From Candidatus Bathyarchaeota archaeon (GTDB lineage: Archaea; Thermoproteota; Bathyarchaeia; TCS64), in NCBI GenBank assembly GCA_030602935.1, contig JAUVYU010000074.1:1-5322 (forward strand): a DNA stretch of 5,322 nt, given 5' to 3'. A program made the translations under genes and the position numbers. Shown one piece after another: positions 4,979-5,322 of this stretch. The first letter of the stretch is position 1, and every line of letters begins with the position of its first letter. Below the pieces are notes generated by a model, which saw nothing but the letters and a program-made list of their open reading frames with translations, ran no database searches and was not told the origin of the DNA.

Positions 4979-5322
4979 TCAGCACATCTCCCTGACCCGA
5001 CCAAGCCCGGCCAGTATCCCCGTCACCGTCTCCGGGGGACCCGCCCCCGGCCCCATGATCGTCACAGGCCTCCTCCACCCCACCGGGTAGAACCTCAGCA
5101 CGTTATCCGACTCCCGGGACCTCGCCATCATGTCATCCATCGCCACCCTCTCGAACCCCACAGAGTACACCTCATTCTCCAAGTCCGCCGTCCCCAGGTA
5201 CCAGATCACCATCCCTTCCCGGTTCGCGGCTTCCACCCGGGCCCGCATCTTCCGGTCCAGCCCCCCCAGCCCCGTCATGAACTCCTCCACCGACACACCC
5301 TTCAGCTCCTCCGGGATTAGGT
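4979..5322 (-). CDS. hom: Homoserine dehydrogenase, C-terminal part (5'-truncated by window)
   Basis: NAD(P)-dependent reduction of aspartate semialdehyde to homoserine, the branch point to threonine and methionine. About 113 residues are visible, in phase from 5320, reading LIPEELKGVSVEEFM, then the catalytic-domain tail. The order FM..L..LD.KM..RV..A, then SDNVLRFY, then GPGAGPPETVTGILAGL near the end parallels the last part of ThrA/MetL-type homoserine dehydrogenases (DNALAFY...GYGAGNDVTAAGVFADLL in ThrA, from memory). The GTG at 5296 is an internal valine, not the start. The Rossmann domain, and any fused aspartokinase, lie beyond the right edge, so mono- or bifunctional architecture cannot be told; no ACT domain follows the catalytic tail, which ends at Cys and TGA. 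The stop abuts the cyclotransferase stop with no gap. Composition is very G+C rich (44/60 at 5221-5280). Confidence 0.88.
   Translation of the reverse strand, partial: LIPEELKGVSVEEFMTGLGGLDRKMRARVEAANREGMVIWYLGTADLENEVYSVGFERVAMDDMMARSRESDNVLRFYPVGWRRPVTIMGPGAGPPETVTGILAGLGRVREMC

Noticed and set aside
5294..5296. GTG as the start of the homoserine dehydrogenase gene
   Set aside because: The frame continues to the window edge with family-like residues (LIPEELKG), so the valine is internal.

Overview
The window looks archaeal. It has TATA-like boxes at the archaeal distance from likely start codons, several leaderless or near-leaderless starts, one good Shine-Dalgarno site in front of a TTG start, many AGG arginine codons, and proteins of archaeal style. 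An uncultured Thermoproteota or Bathyarchaeia-like lineage is plausible, but no phylogenetic marker in the window proves it. Base composition is uneven. Sampled 60-base blocks give 38/60 G+C in the propeller gene (2521-2580), 27/60 in the hydrolase gene (3541-3600), 22/60 in the divergent promoter region (4441-4500) and 44/60 in the last gene (5221-5280).

Layout: (1) 1-446, plus strand, is the C-terminal part of an OppF/DppF-type peptide ABC transporter ATPase. (2) Converging on it is a hydantoin/Asp-Glu racemase family protein (minus strand, stop at 469, preferred start TTG 1197). (3) Between the racemase and the next gene lie the racemase promoter and what looks like the decayed 3' end of an MFS transporter gene (about 1291-1501). 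(4) 1599-3182, plus strand, encodes a 527-residue membrane protein with an N-terminal anchor, a seven- or eight-bladed beta-propeller and five C-terminal transmembrane segments. (5) 3183-3534 holds a T-rich stretch, a small CG hairpin, a good promoter and a tiny reading frame followed by a 55-codon frame in the same phase. (6) 3503-4399, minus strand, encodes a complete MBL-fold metallo-hydrolase. (7) Diverging from it is a gamma-glutamylcyclotransferase-like gene, 4526-4978. (8) This abuts, stop to stop, the C-terminal part of a homoserine dehydrogenase that runs off the right edge.

The genes do not form an obvious single operon. Strand changes at almost every gene and most carry their own promoter. 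Peptide import, a racemase acting on amino-acid derivatives, a gamma-glutamyl cyclotransferase and homoserine dehydrogenase all touch amino-acid metabolism, but I infer no shared pathway. The most distinctive items are the unnamed propeller/five-TM protein, the small promoter-driven ORF pair, the transporter remnant, and the AT-richer block from about 3185 to about 4600. I did not find CRISPR arrays, tRNA or rRNA genes, transposases or a recognisable defence system.
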